Positions 12,058 through 23,834 of a stretch of 64,000 bases of DNA are shown one piece after another; position 1 is the stretch's first letter, and each line of letters begins with the position of its first letter. Under the pieces are notes generated by a model. The model saw only the letters and a list, made by a program, of their open reading frames with translations. It was not told the origin of the DNA and searched no databases. The DNA comes from Corbicula japonica (lineage: Eukaryota; Mollusca; Bivalvia; Venerida; Cyrenidae). The translations under genes and the position numbers were made by a program. The stretch covers positions 2,057,693 through 2,121,692 of the forward strand of contig JAZAYU010000085.1 in assembly GCA_038501625.1 (NCBI GenBank). Reading direction: 5' to 3'.

Positions 12058-12560
12058 CGTTAAACAAAATATGCACTTTGGTCCAAAACTACTTATGATA
12101 TCAATTTATATATTCACCATCAAATTATACATCATTACCAACAACACCCATAACTCTGCTACAAATATTTTTCAAGTTATGCCCCTTTTTCACTTAAATT
12201 TTGTGTTAAGGAAAATATGCGCTTTGGTCCATTACTTATAAACTTCTTGAGATATCAACTTGAAACTTGGAATATATATTCACCATCAAATTCTACATCA
12301 TTACCAACAAGACCCATAACTCTGCTGTCAATATATTTCAAATTAGGCCCCTTTTTTCTTATATTTTGTGTTAAGCAAAATATGCATTTTGCCCATAACT
12401 TAAAAACTACTTGAGATATTGCCTTGAAACTTGAAATATATCTTCACCATCAAAATCTACATCATAACCAACAAGACCCATAACCCTGCTTCCAATTTTT
12501 TTCAAATTATGCCCCTTTTTCACTTTCATTTTGTGTTACGCAAAATATACACTTGGCCCT
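12058..12560 (+). repeat. Tandem array, ~160-bp unit, about three copies
   Basis: Units begin near TTAAGCAAAATATGCACTTT and contain CATCATTACCAACAAGACCC and a TATGCCCCTTTTT end. Copies start near 12058, 12208, 12370 and 12533 (partial). The frames at 12035-12414 read through it. Confidence 0.8.
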
Positions 12561-12569
12561 TAACTTCGT

Positions 12570-13930
12570 TATGAATGGAGGGATTTCAAAATAACTTGGC
12601 ACAAATGTTCACCATGACAAGGTGGTGTGTCGCGTACAATACCCATGCCTGTAGGTCCAAGGTCAAGGTCACTGTTACTAAAAATAGAATTTTCTTGCAA
12701 AATCGTGTCCGCTCTGTAACTTTGTTATTTCTTTTTGGATTTTTAAAAAACTTGCTATAATTGATCACCATATCAAGACGGTGTGTCACGTACATGCCCA
12801 AGCCTGTAGGTCGAAGGTCAAGGTCACTGTTACTAAAAATAAAATTTTCTTCTTCGGGCTGTTTCTTTGTTACGAATGGAGGAATTTCAAAATAACTTGG
12901 CACAAATGTTCACCATCACAAGGCGGTGTGTTCGCACAGTACCCATGCCTGTAGATCCAAGGTCAAGGTCACTGTTACTAAAAATAGAATTTTCTTGTCC
13001 AGGCTGTAACTGCGTTATGAATGGAGAGATTTCAAATTACCTTGACACAAATGTTCACCATGACAGGGCGGTGTGTCGCGTACCATGCTCATGCCTGTAG
13101 TCAAAGATCAAGGTCACTGTTACTCAAAATAGAATTCTCTTGTCTGGGCTGTTACTTTGTTATGAATGGAGGGATTTCAAAATAATTTGGCACAAATGTT
13201 CACTATGACAAGGCAGTGTGTCCACACAATACCCAAGCCTGAAGGTCCAAGGTCAAGGTCACTGTTACTAAGAATAGAATTTTTTGTCCGGGCTGTAACT
13301 TCATTATAAATGGAGGGATTTCAAAATAACTTGACACAAATGTTCACCATGACAGGGCAGTGTATCGCGTACCATGCCCATGCCTGTAGGTCAAGGTCAC
13401 TGTTACTAAAAATAGAATTCTCTTGTCCGGGCTGTTACTTCGTTAGGAATAGAGTGATTTCAAAATAACTTGACACAAATATTCATCGTGACAAGGTGGT
13501 GTGTCCCCTACCATGCCCATGCCTGTAGGTCCAAGGTCTAGGTCACTGTTACTAAAATAGAATTTTCTTGTCAGGGTTGTAACTACGTTAGGATTAGAGT
13601 AATTTCAAAATAACTTGGCAGAAATGTTCACCATGACTAGGTGGTGAGTCGTGTACCATGTCCATGCCTGTAGGTCCAAGGTCAAAGTCACTGTTACTAA
13701 AAATAGAATTTTCTTGTCCGGGCTATAACTTTGTTTTGAAAGAGGGTTTTCAAAATAACTTGGCACAAATGTTCACCATGACAAGACGGTGTGTTGCGTA
13801 CATTACCCATGCCTGTAAGTCAAAGGTCAAGATTACAGTTACCAAAACTTGAATTTACATGTTCGGGCTATAACTTCTTTATGAATGAAGGGATTTCAAA
13901 ATAACTTGGTACAAATGTTCACTATGACAT
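12570..13930 (+). repeat. Tandem array, ~145-bp unit, about ten copies
   Basis: Each unit has GGATTTCAAAATAACTTGGC, ATGTTCACCATGACAAGG, CCATGCCTGTAGGTC, AAGGTCAAGGTCACTGTTAC and AATAGAATTTTCTTGTC. Copies recur about every 145 bases (near 12580, 12737, 12883, 13029, 13170, 13316, 13459, 13601, 13745, 13890). The second unit is the most divergent. Confidence 0.85.
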
Positions 13931-14149
13931 TGCATTGCATTACCACCAACTTCTTCACAGACATTTCCGTAATAAGAAGACAACAGTGCCACAAATACAA
14001 ATAATTTACTTGATCTTCAAGTTTATGCATATTCTTAAAATTACTCGAACATCACTGTCTTTGAAATGCTATTATTCCCATCATTGCACTTGAGTGTCTG
14101 AAAACGATGCAAACCGGGGGCATCCGTGTCCTATGGACACATTTCTAGT

Positions 14150-15982
14150 TTCACTTATATTTTCACTTAAGTGCACTTCATCGATAACTTTGCAAATACT
14201 TAAGGTATCAACTTCAAACTTCCATTATATTTTCATTTCAGTTCTTTTTCTGTAACTGAAGTGATTGATATTTGACTAAAAGTAAATGTCTCGAATAAAA
14301 AATTACAAACAAGTTTTCTAACAACTTCAGAAATATTTCATAGTTATTCCCCTATTCAGTTTAATATTTATGGTACATTAAGGAATTATTTCTGTTATTT
14401 GAAATGAATTTCTCCCTTACCATTCACTTGTTAATATTTTTCCTGATTGCACATGAATGTATGGCCATAGCTGTTATTGTTTTAATCTTCAAATTGCATT
14501 TGTTTCAAATGATTCGAATAGTCGAGCATGCTGTCTCCTCTGACAGCTCTTGTTTATTTTGCATTTCGCGGTATAAATAAAATTAGCTTGTCAAAATGTC
14601 AAACAAAATCTCCAGTATGTTATGATTGTTATGATAATAGTAATTGTAAGCTCTTTCTAAATATATTAACATCAAAAATGCCAAAATTAGACCGAAGACA
14701 CCTTGGTCAGTGGCATGCACAATATTGTTTTCGTAGTCGAAATGCACATGTGTACAACTATTGTTAAAAAAAAGAAAAGGGACGTTTGAAAGCCACCAAA
14801 CACGACATATATGAAATTTTTGCAGACTCATTTTCATTGAGCCATCATGGGCAGTATTTGAAATGCATATTATTAAGTTTCATTTGTTCTCTTTAAACAG
14901 AAAGAGAAATGAAATTCTGACTAAAGTTAACCACACTTAATCGGTGTTCAGACCTTGTATGAATATCTGATAACCTTTGTAGCCCTTCCTGAGCGAACGA
15001 GAGAAACCAAATTATAATTGGACTAATCAGGGTAAGTGCTTCAACTTAAGTTAATACGGCTATTAATCGAACTCCAAATGCAGCAGAAAAGTAAGGTGAA
15101 TATAATAAAATCATAAATCTAAATTCAAATAGTTTCAAATAGTTTTATTTCAGCTATCTGTGCAAATTGCCAACGACTTATTATTTTCTGTATTTATTGT
15201 TACCATTTGTGTGTTTTGTCAATTATGTATAACTATTCATTGATCCTTTGCTTTGTTGCTGTTTTTTCCTTGTTTATTACTGTTTTTTATTACTGTTGTT
15301 ATTTCCTAATCATTGACAATCTGCAATGTAACTTTCATAAACGGCACTGAGCCAACACTTCATTTTGAAAATGTATACACTAATGTTACTGAATAAAATA
15401 AGAAATACCACTTATACTGATCTATTTACACGCTGCTAGGAAACGCGATTACAGTACATTCACAGAAAATATAATCCAGCGTCTTTATTTCATAATCCAA
15501 AGAAAATCTTATTTGCTTTTAAATCACTGAAATTTATCACGTTAACTCCATCTATAATATAAAACACAATCTCCAGAATTACTACACGTGTTTTGACCCA
15601 GACGGTATGACGTCACTTTACACTATTGGGAAAACCCAACACCCAGTTACTAAAAATAAACCTACCGAAACTAAAACATTAAAGCAGCACATTCCTATAC
15701 TATATGTCTAAATTTTTTATTGCAGTCTATTATCATATTTTGTAAAATATTAACCAAAATAAACATATAAGGTCAGTAATTATGGTACCATTTCCCGCTT
15801 TTTCTACATCACCTCGTTTTTTGTTGTTTTTTGTTGTTGTTTTTTTGTTTTTTTTTTTGGGGGGGGGGGGGCGGGTTATTTTGTGACTTTTTTGTTTATT
15901 AACCATGTCATGTGTGAATATGCTATTTATTATGAATTGTATACTCATGTACCTGTATTTATTGGTTTGAGTTAATAAAGTA
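14150..15982. other. Gene-free stretch with a G fragment and poly-G
   Basis: It contains a partial family G copy on + at about 14785-14880 (GAAAGCCACCAAACACGACA, GGGCAGTATTTGAAATGCAT) and a T-run/G-run at 15841-15876. The sequence ending AGTTAATAAAG at 15981 may be the 3' tail of an old retroposon. Confidence 0.45.
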
Positions 15983-16004
15983 TTGTTCTGTTCTGTTCTG
16001 TTCT
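15983..16004 (+). repeat. Short (TTCTG)n tail
   Basis: Four TGTTC units after AATAAAG. A pentamer tail right after a polyadenylation-like motif suits the 3' end of a retroposon, but its body is not recognisable. Confidence 0.5.
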
Positions 16005-16077
16005 ATATTAAAATTCAGTGTATATATAAAATTTATTATCATGTATATTATTACCAGTGTGTACAGTGTATATCTGT

Positions 16078-16190
16078 GTAAATATTGAGTTGCGCTAAAA
16101 ACCGGGTTTAGGCGGTGAGGACTATAATATGCATAATATATTTCAATACTGCCTATGAACAGGCTCAATCCAAATTTCCGCTTTATTTTC
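16078..16190 (-). repeat. Family G dispersed repeat
   Basis: On the minus strand: GAGCCTGTTCATAGGCAGTA, ATATTAT..GTCC, CCGCCTAAACCCGG, GCGCAACTCAATATT. Confidence 0.6.
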
Positions 16191-16364
16191 AGACATTCAA
16201 AATAACATTCCTTCTAAACTCATATTCACACTGGATATGAAGTAAAATGTATTTTTTAAACATGAATTTACGATAAATTAATTTACATAATTTTCTTTTT
16301 AAACAACAAAGTTTGTCATTTAATGAAAACAAAAAATAACATTACACATATGCATAAATTAATA

Positions 16365-18146
16365 TTACGGGGAAAGCCAAGCAAAGCGCCCGAAGGGCGC
16401 TTCGCGGGCTTTGCCCGCCTATAGATAATGTGTATGCAGCGTGTAATTATTGAAAATGATCAATTTCAAAAATGAAAATATATACCCGTCCGACAATTTT
16501 TTCGGTTCCCACTTCATGGCGCCATATTGAATATTGAACTTCGGGATACTTCCGGTATCGCTAAAGAACGGAGTACGAACGTTACGTCAAAGTTTAAAAC
16601 ACAGATCGCGGTCCAAATGTTAGACTCTCGCAGAGTTAATAAAAAATAAAAGACGACAGTCTACAAATTGTAAGACATGTACCGTGATAAATATTTTAAG
16701 GAGATTCAGAACTTTTAAAATGTCTCATGGAATCTTAATTAATAAAATGGTATATAATTATTGAAAATAAATTTGTCTTACTGTTCACTTTATGCCACTG
16801 TAAATCTTCATCAGTCCAACAGCATTTAGTGGAATGTAATGATTATCTATTTTTATATACAGTGCACATAATTTATACAAAACTGTCAGTCAATATGTTA
16901 GAAGTCCTGTCCTGGATTTAATAAATAAAAAAACTCCCATGTATTCGGCAAACATGGGTTAATTAATTGAATATAATTAATAACTGAAAAATATTCAGTT
17001 GTTTTAATTTTAATCAATTTATTAAAATTTTAAAAAGGCAAAATAATTGTGAATTAAATTTAATTACAATTAAATTCAAGTAGCACACTGTCACAAACAT
17101 AGCTATAATATAGTGACAAAAGATTACGCAGTGGCTGTTATCAGCCAGGGTTATACATTTCACACCAAAGAAACATTAAGTGTGATTTGGATATCAATCT
17201 GAATCTGTTTCACAAAAATTTTGCACCTACTGGTCTTCCTAAAAGTTGTAATTTGGATATGAATATCAACTGAATCGCAAGAAAATGTACCTTGCAAGTA
17301 CAGTAGCCTAAAGAAAGAATTCTACATGCATTTTCAATAAGAGCCAGTTTATTTGGCTATAACGGTGTTGACTGACAGACGTTAACATTGAAGTAGTGAC
17401 GTTTTTTAATGCAATTATTATGACTTGAAAATCTGCATCAAGTTAAGTCACTATTTCACCGGCATTAAAAATATAAACAATTTTTAGAGCCAAAATCTCA
17501 AGATGATCCCATGTAAAGCACTCAAGAAAATCTTGATAAAAATCATAAATCTGTCACAGCATCATCATTGTATTTGTGGATATATTGCACAACAATGCAA
17601 TTATCATCTTTACCTTAAAATAATTTTAATTCTTTAATTATTGCTGTATTGAGCAAGACTTGGAACTCAAACCTCTGGTTTACCATGCCGACGCTTTACC
17701 AATGGAGCTTCAGAGGCAACCATGTTCGAATACTATTTAAAACCTTACCAGTAGTTTTGCCCAATAACCGAATATCAATATAAGAAAGGTATTATTCAAT
17801 TCCTATGTCTACAACCCAATCACATGTGAACCGACCAGTTTTCAGGAGCGTCCTAATTTTGTTAACAGTTTGTTTACTGCTATGCGCATAACAGAAACGC
17901 TCTGTAACTTCATAGCTATCTGTGGTAAGCTGTCATATCTGATGTACCCAAAACAGGTGCAAATAAGGTTTGAAACTTTAATTTTTGTGAATTTACGGTT
18001 GCCCATATAGTTTTATAACACCTTTTAGGTGATTCAGCAAAACATATTGTCTCCAATCATTATTGATTTTAACAAGTAAGCTGATAATACACAGTTCCTG
18101 CTGGTCGGACAACGCTGTCGCAGCAGTTCTTTGGCTTTCCCCGTTA
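16365..18146. mobile_element. Non-autonomous DNA transposon, 13-bp TIRs, TTA target duplication
   Basis: The left end CGGGGAAAGCCAA (16368-16380) is matched perfectly by TTGGCTTTCCCCG (18131-18143), and TTA flanks both ends. A three-base TTA/TAA duplication is typical of PIF/Harbinger, but there is no transposase frame, so the superfamily is inferred. Near the left end are two small GC hairpins (GCGCCCGAAGGGCGC and GCGGGCTTTGCCCGC). A tRNA-like sequence is nested inside at 17654. Confidence 0.65.
17654..17724 (-). mobile_element. tRNA-derived SINE head, CAT anticodon position
   Basis: On the minus strand it has an A-box-like AGCTCCATTGGTAAAGCG, a CGGCATGG anticodon-arm segment and B box GGTTTGAGTTCC at tRNA spacing. 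Acceptor pairing is poor, so it is not a working tRNA gene. It is probably a decayed tRNA-derived SINE inside the TTA element. Confidence 0.5.
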
Positions 18147-18286
18147 AATAGGTAGCACCTATAGTTCATATTAGATCATAAATGCCCTTGCAGTCATTAT
18201 TTTTATGTAATACTGAACGTCGAAAATGAGCTGATTATACATTTTGGACGTATTTTCAAATAGGTGAAAACCAGTGAAAACCGAAC

Positions 18287-18405
18287 TTTGAAAACCACTG
18301 AATTCGACAAATATGAAAATATATGCAATGCAGGCTCAGTTTGACTGGGCCTGTTCATCGGCAGTAACGGAAATACATAATACTTCCCACGCCACCAGAT
18401 CACAA
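18287..18405 (+). repeat. Family G dispersed repeat
   Basis: AAAACCACTGAATTCGACAA, GCAGGCTCAGTTTGACTGGG, CCTGTTCATCGGCAGTAA, ACTTCCCACGCCACC. The copy stops before the final CTCAATATT block. Confidence 0.65.
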
Positions 18406-19454
18406 TACCTTACAGAATAGACGCAACATATAAATAAAACAAATGACATTCCTAACCATTCAAAAAGTGGGGTTACCACATTCGAACAAGTGGTACTTGA
18501 TTCAGTATATTAGTTTTGTAAAATTTAGGTCAAAACCCGAAGTGTACGATAAATTATTGACATTAATCACTTTTAATACTGTGAAATCTAACCTTCAGCA
18601 GTGATATCAACGGACATTATTATTATTTGTAAACGTAGATTGTCCGAATATAAAAACGGATATTATATTGCAGTTCAGATAAAAAGTTTGCGACCAAAAT
18701 CTTGAGTGTGTATTGATATTATAACGACTTTTGAAAATACACAAACATGCAACTCTTCCAGTTTGTGTGGCATCAAAGGTGTGGATATGAAAGTAAAACG
18801 GTTACTGTAGAAGTCTTTATATTCAAGAGAAACGGATAGTTATCCGGAGTAATATGTGCTTTGACGTTAGCTATTCAATTTGATTTGACATCACTCATGT
18901 CAAAATAAGACAATAAAACATGACATGAAGTTCTTTGCCAATTAATGAAGGAATGCTTGAAAATATGTACTCTGTGAAATAAACATAGTACACATTAATT
19001 TAACAGCCATTTGTAAAACAAGAAAGCTGAAATTAGCACTGAAGTCGACGCTGTTAGAATACCAATCACGCACCGACAGCGTCTTTTTTCGGCTGTTAAT
19101 TAAAACTAGAGTACGTTTTCCAATGGAATATTTTGTTCAAATTTGTATGCAAAGCAACATCAACAATTAATCGATATATTATTACGACTTAGATGTCATT
19201 TACATAATCTAGTTAAAAATCCAATGGCTACCGGGTAGAAGAAAAATGCTTATTGGATGTTGTTTCTTTAACACAATTGCTTGTTTCTTAAAGATGAAGT
19301 ACTTTATTCAATTGCATGTTAATTTTATAAAAAAATTTAATCTTCATAAGTTTTATTTTCTGTTAACTTATATGATCAGATAATTACTAATATTGTTTTT
19401 CGTGTTTCGTATTTCATAAATGTCTTGTCTCAAGTTATTGTTCGGCTATTAAAA
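18406..19454. other. Gene-free stretch
   Basis: AT-rich, with no supported frame, RNA gene or repeat boundary. Confidence 0.5.
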
Positions 19455-19655
19455 AGAAGTGGTCTAGGGTAGAGCGTCGGACTCCAGATCCGGAGACTGC
19501 GGGTTCGAAACCCACCAGGGATGAGATTCATCTGCAGTTTCCTCAATCAACGAACGGGCGCGAGTACTTGTTGGCAACCCAGGAAGCAGTCATCGAGCGT
19601 GATTAATATAAGTTTGAAGAACTTGTTTCACAATCGATGTAAAATAAATAAGTTT
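19455..19655 (+). mobile_element. SINE with a tRNA-Trp(CCA)-like head
   Basis: GTGGTCTAGGGTAGAGCG acts as the A-box region, followed by GGACTCCAGATCC (loop CTCCAGA, CCA at the anticodon) and B box GGTTCGAAACC. A clean acceptor stem is missing at the 5' side. A non-tRNA body follows, ending in an A-rich AAAATAAATAAG tail near 19655. This fits a SINE better than a functional tRNA gene. Confidence 0.6.
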
Positions 19656-21544
19656 TAAACTAAAAATTAAATTAAACTATTAAAAAGAATACACTCGATA
19701 TCTAAGTTAGGCTGTTATGTACAGTTACCAGCCAGAAAACATTACTGACAGTCAAAACTACAAAACATCTCCTTCATCTTTGTACCAATACATCACATAT
19801 TTGAAACAGTAGAAAACTAAGACTGCTCGAGACAGTTAATGTTTAATAAGCAAAAAATTACATTGATAACTTTGAACAACTCTTTGAATAATTATTGAGA
19901 TAAACATGCACACTCTTTCAATCCTCACCTGAAAACTATTTGGGCTAGAAAAGCAGCAGAAATATAAAAATGCAATGTTGTCAAATTATTTTATGAATAT
20001 AATTTAAAGTACTTTAAATTAGAATGTATATGGGCACGTCAATAGAAAGTTTTCACATTCAAATTGGTAATTGTTACATTACAAGCCGAAACTGTTTGAT
20101 AAATTATGAATGACTTCAAATGAATTAAAAGATTTAATTTATGACGGAATTTGAAACAATCACTATGATCAAGTTAAGGAACAGGTACATGTAACTGGTG
20201 TTACCACCCTTCAGCCTATTTCCGGTTTCCTGCAACTTTTCTGTCGTCAGCTAAAACCAATTCAAATTTTCTAAAACCAATTCAAATTTTGACCAAACTA
20301 AACAGTAGATTTTATCGTGAAGGAAAACATCTGAAGCTTTCAAATTCTTAGTAAAAGTTAATTTTCCGGCACGCGAAGAAAATTAAGGACAGCCTTTAAC
20401 ATTTTCTCCAAAGCCTGTTATGCAATTCTGTACGGTGTATTCTATTGTTTCTATCAGATAGGCCTATTGAGCTTTTTAAGTTTGGCAGCAGGAAAAGCCT
20501 GACAAGACCTTATGTTAAACGAAATAGCAAGTAAAACACTGGCTCAGAATGCCTAGTTTCAGTTACTGTTACAGTAGTGATTTTAAACTGTGTTTTTCTA
20601 ATATATGTGGTTACCGGCGATAAAACTGGCAAAAGCTAAGGGATGAAACTCAGCAATACAAAGGCCGTCATTCTTCATATTTCGTCGCCTTAGAATAATA
20701 ATAAGCTAACTGCATTTATACTTTTTTGAAAAAAAGGCAAATAAATATTTAAAGTCATTTATTTTGGCTGTTATTGGTAGATTTGCAAAAATGAAAATTC
20801 AGTATGTTCATAAATCAAGTATATTAGAGTATTAAAGAAAAAACGATCGATATTAAAGTTCTGATGATATCTCATTTTTAAATTTGGAGATAGCTCAAAA
20901 TAGTTCAATTGTGTTCACTATTATTAGTGAGCTATAGTTAAACAGAAATCAGATATATCACAGTTTAAAATCAACAAGATAGGAGATACCCAAGTCTGAA
21001 TCTAAAATGTATTTCTCTTATCTCAGTATGAAACTAACAGATCAATAAAAAGTATTCTTTTTATATTCGATTTTAGCGTAACAATGACCTAACTATAGTG
21101 CATACCACCGTTTTACACTCACATACTCTTGAGAAACCGGGAGATAGCTCAAAATGTGATTGAACAACTTTTTAAGGGGCGGTGCATTTGCTTGAACAAG
21201 TGACTTTCAACATTTAATGCGCTAAATTTCGTCGAAAATGGTAAACTAATTAAATACGTACAAGGCTTTGAACATTTGAACCGATGAGATTGTTCTACCG
21301 TAACACAGAAAAATGACATCAAAAACCACGTGATATGGACACCCAGTAAAATGCAGCTTATATTAATTCCTTTTACAACGACAACTGACATCTTTTTCAT
21401 AAACGCCGTTTATCTTTTTTGAATAAATTTCTTGTTATTTTTAATGGAGAAGAAACGTGAAGTGATATACATTATGTGAAATCCATAACATATAATATTT
21501 CGTTTACGAATAGTTGTTAAAATAGATTATCTCTTTACCTTTGA
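19656..21544. other. Gene-free AT-rich stretch
   Basis: No frame with recognisable content. The minus-strand frame at 21149-21400 shows no domain. Confidence 0.5.
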
Positions 21545-21711
21545 ATTCTTAATAGTTTGAATAAATACTGTTTAAACCAATTCAATGGCGATGAACTCTA
21601 GAAAAACAAACTTAATATGTACATTACTTCACGTTCAAACCAGTCTATTTCTGAATCAGTCAACAACATTATAGTGAATAGTGAGACTATTGAAATGAGC
21701 ACATGCAAAAC
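21545..21711 (+). pseudogene. Old LINE reverse transcriptase, first fragment (LINE C)
   Basis: One frame from 21548 reads a decayed reverse transcriptase segment from after the active site: LNSLNKYCLNQFNG, one stop, then NKLNMYITSRSNQSISES and a VNNIIVNSETIEMSTCK stretch. This corresponds to the LN..N-K-K block before the LGV..D region of CR1/L2/Jockey-type elements. It stops at the AAAAC target site of D1 and continues in frame at 25123. Confidence 0.6.
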
Positions 21712-22260
21712 CACTGTCGTGTAACAGCTGCCCTGTACCAAATAGTGGGTACCCTGTGGCAGTCCGCAAGATGGCGACCAGTTAAGAAACGAAAAGGTAT
21801 GTGCTATTTTGTTTCCGATTGGTATACATATTGTAAGGTATAGACTGGTAAACTTGGATCATATAATGAAAAGGATTGTTGCTTGATAAAATGATTGCTT
21901 GCTTTATTGCCGGTGTGTCCGTTTGACCCTGTAATTGATAAAAATAAATGACCTTATTGGCTATTTCAAATTTGAAGCGAGAGCGACGACTGATTTCGGC
22001 TTTTTATTCTATGACAACTTTGTTGTTCTCGTAATATGTGATATCCCTTTGAAGCGCCTCTAATTGCCTATCTTGTGGTATAACTATTAAACTGAACAAT
22101 TATTTTGTTTTTAAGAAAATGCGATTCAAACAAATTGTTGTTGGTACCCTGTACCGCCCCTCGGATTATAAGAGGGTACCTTGTATAGCCGTTGGATTTG
22201 TGTCGAAAAAGGTACCCTGTATGGTCTACTTTTCCATGAAAACAGCTACCCTGTAGAACT
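21712..22260 (+). repeat. D1 left terminal inverted repeat
   Basis: It carries six matches to GGTACCCTGTA or one-base variants, two near the outer end (about 21730, 21747) and four near the inner end (22143, 22174, 22211, 22246). It also contains CAAGATGGCGACC followed by a donor-like AAAGGTATGT. Confidence 0.85.
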
Positions 22261-23468
22261 CATTTCTTCTTCTTTGTATGACCAATTTTTACGTGGCATA
22301 TTGTATATCTATAAATGTTATCTTTACCACTGGCCGTTCCTATATGCAGCCGGCAACGCTGAAGTTGTGTTTTTGTTCATACTAACATTTTATCTTGATT
22401 CGGCGGGCGGGCGGGTGTCCAATCAATAACTTGAGTTTGCTTTGGCCTACGCCAAACTTTGTGTGTGGGTAGGTTTTTTGAAGACTACTCAGGACTGCTA
22501 AAGGAGAATGACTACTGGTGGGCGGTATTACCGGTATATTGCGATTTGAGTCCTTGGCGATACGCTGTATCGGTATGGTCTCCTAATACCAGTATGCTCA
22601 GGAAAATTCGTTAAAGTCCATAAATTGTAGCCAAATTATTAAAATTGTTGAACATTACTTTATATACGTAAATTGCTCTTTCTTGCTTTACATACGTTTA
22701 AATGTCAATAATTATAACAGCGAATGTACCAGATCTCGGAATAGTACGGCAATACCGGTAATAACTTTTTTTCCAAATTTACCATTGCATCGTAACTGGG
22801 AGACACGTCGGGCGAATCGTAAAGATCCAAAAGGAAAAGCTCCAGTTTGGAATTATTTTGGTCTTTAAAAGTCCAAATCCTCTCAGACTTTTTTAGAATA
22901 TAGGAAAATGTAGCTGGTTGTTTTACTTGTAAAATTACGGTCAAGTGGTCGGGCGGAACTACACATTTAACAACTCATTTGCGAAGACCAATCCAATGTT
23001 GTCGTCTGCAAATAAAAAGGTTGAATGTTGACCCTCTGTGGAAAACACTGTTTCTCTTGAACGTAAGCGGAAAGTTCAGCAATCTTTGGGTCGTGCTATG
23101 TTTGGGCTATTGAAATCTAGCCATTAAAACCCCAATTTGTTTCGAAGATAACTGTGACAACTGTTCTACAATACTCACACTAGTTAATTACGTTTCATTA
23201 ACCGATGGTTAACTTCGAACGCATGTGTAAGACCGCAAAAATATACCGCGGTACGTATCGTGATATGGCAGGCCCGTACCGCGATATTTGCGGTACGCTT
23301 TAAGCTGCGATACCCATCCCTATGAATGACACTGTTGCTAAAAATAGAAATTCAGACCCAACGAAATAACTTGAATTAGCTGTGTACTTTTGACACCAAA
23401 CTTGATGTGTGGGTAGCTTGTGTCAAGATGCAACTTTTGATTCTATACTCGGTCGTTGAAAACCTGGG

Positions 23469-23573
23469 TCCAAGATCATAAAACTGATTTTGGAGCCCAG
23501 TCTCAAATCTCAAGCATCAGTCATTCAGATGCTTTAGATTTAAGACTGATCTTTAGTTTTATTTTTATAATCT
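23469..23573. repeat. Damaged FB copy inside D1
   Basis: CAAGATCATAAAACTGATTT, CAGTCTCAAATCTCAAGCAT, then the right arm beginning at CAGATGCTTTAGATTTAAGA. The palindrome centre is deleted. Confidence 0.6.
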
Positions 23574-23740
23574 CCGGCCCTGGTTTCGTCGCATGGCAGA
23601 GCTCTTCTTCAAAATATGCAAACAGAACTTTTTTGAATAAAATCCATTTATTGTAAGAATTTCAATGATAACGTGAAATCTCCGAAGATTTGGGGTACAC
23701 TTACAACATTGACGTTTGTCTATATCCTATATCAGGCATC

Positions 23741-23834
23741 AAGATTATAAAACTGAGAATGGAGACCGCTCTCAAATCTCAAGGATCTGATTGGCTGAAA
23801 TGGCGACTGGTTTCAAATCTGTTTTATAATCTTC
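23741..23834. repeat. Damaged FB copy inside D1
   Basis: The left arm is complete to GGCTGAAATGGCGACTGG. Most of the right arm is lost apart from TTTCAAATC and the GTTTTATAATCTT end. Confidence 0.6.

Larger units (their letters stand above)
11988..14148 (+). mobile_element. Pearl/Helitron-like non-autonomous element
   Basis: The right end has the Helitron signature: hairpin GTGTCC-TAT-GGACAC (14126-14140), four bases, then CTAG (14145-14148) followed by T. The left end starts near AGCTCGAC and has a hairpin CTATTC-GAA-GAATAG. In between lie two tandem arrays (12058-12560 and 12570-13930). Unique ends around a tandem core is the layout described for bivalve pearl elements and Helentron-associated elements. 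No Rep/helicase frame is present, so it would depend on an autonomous partner. The exact left terminus is not fixed. Confidence 0.65.

Noticed and set aside
12035..13852. Frames of 61-105 codons on both strands
   Set aside because: They lie wholly inside the Helitron-like element's tandem arrays and repeat with the unit.
19455..19521. Functional tRNA-Trp gene
   Set aside because: The 5' acceptor strand is missing and a non-tRNA body with an A-rich tail follows.
22181..22429. 82-codon frame at the inner end of the D1 left arm
   Set aside because: Half lies in the TIR, which is identical in the opposite arm; no transposase motif.
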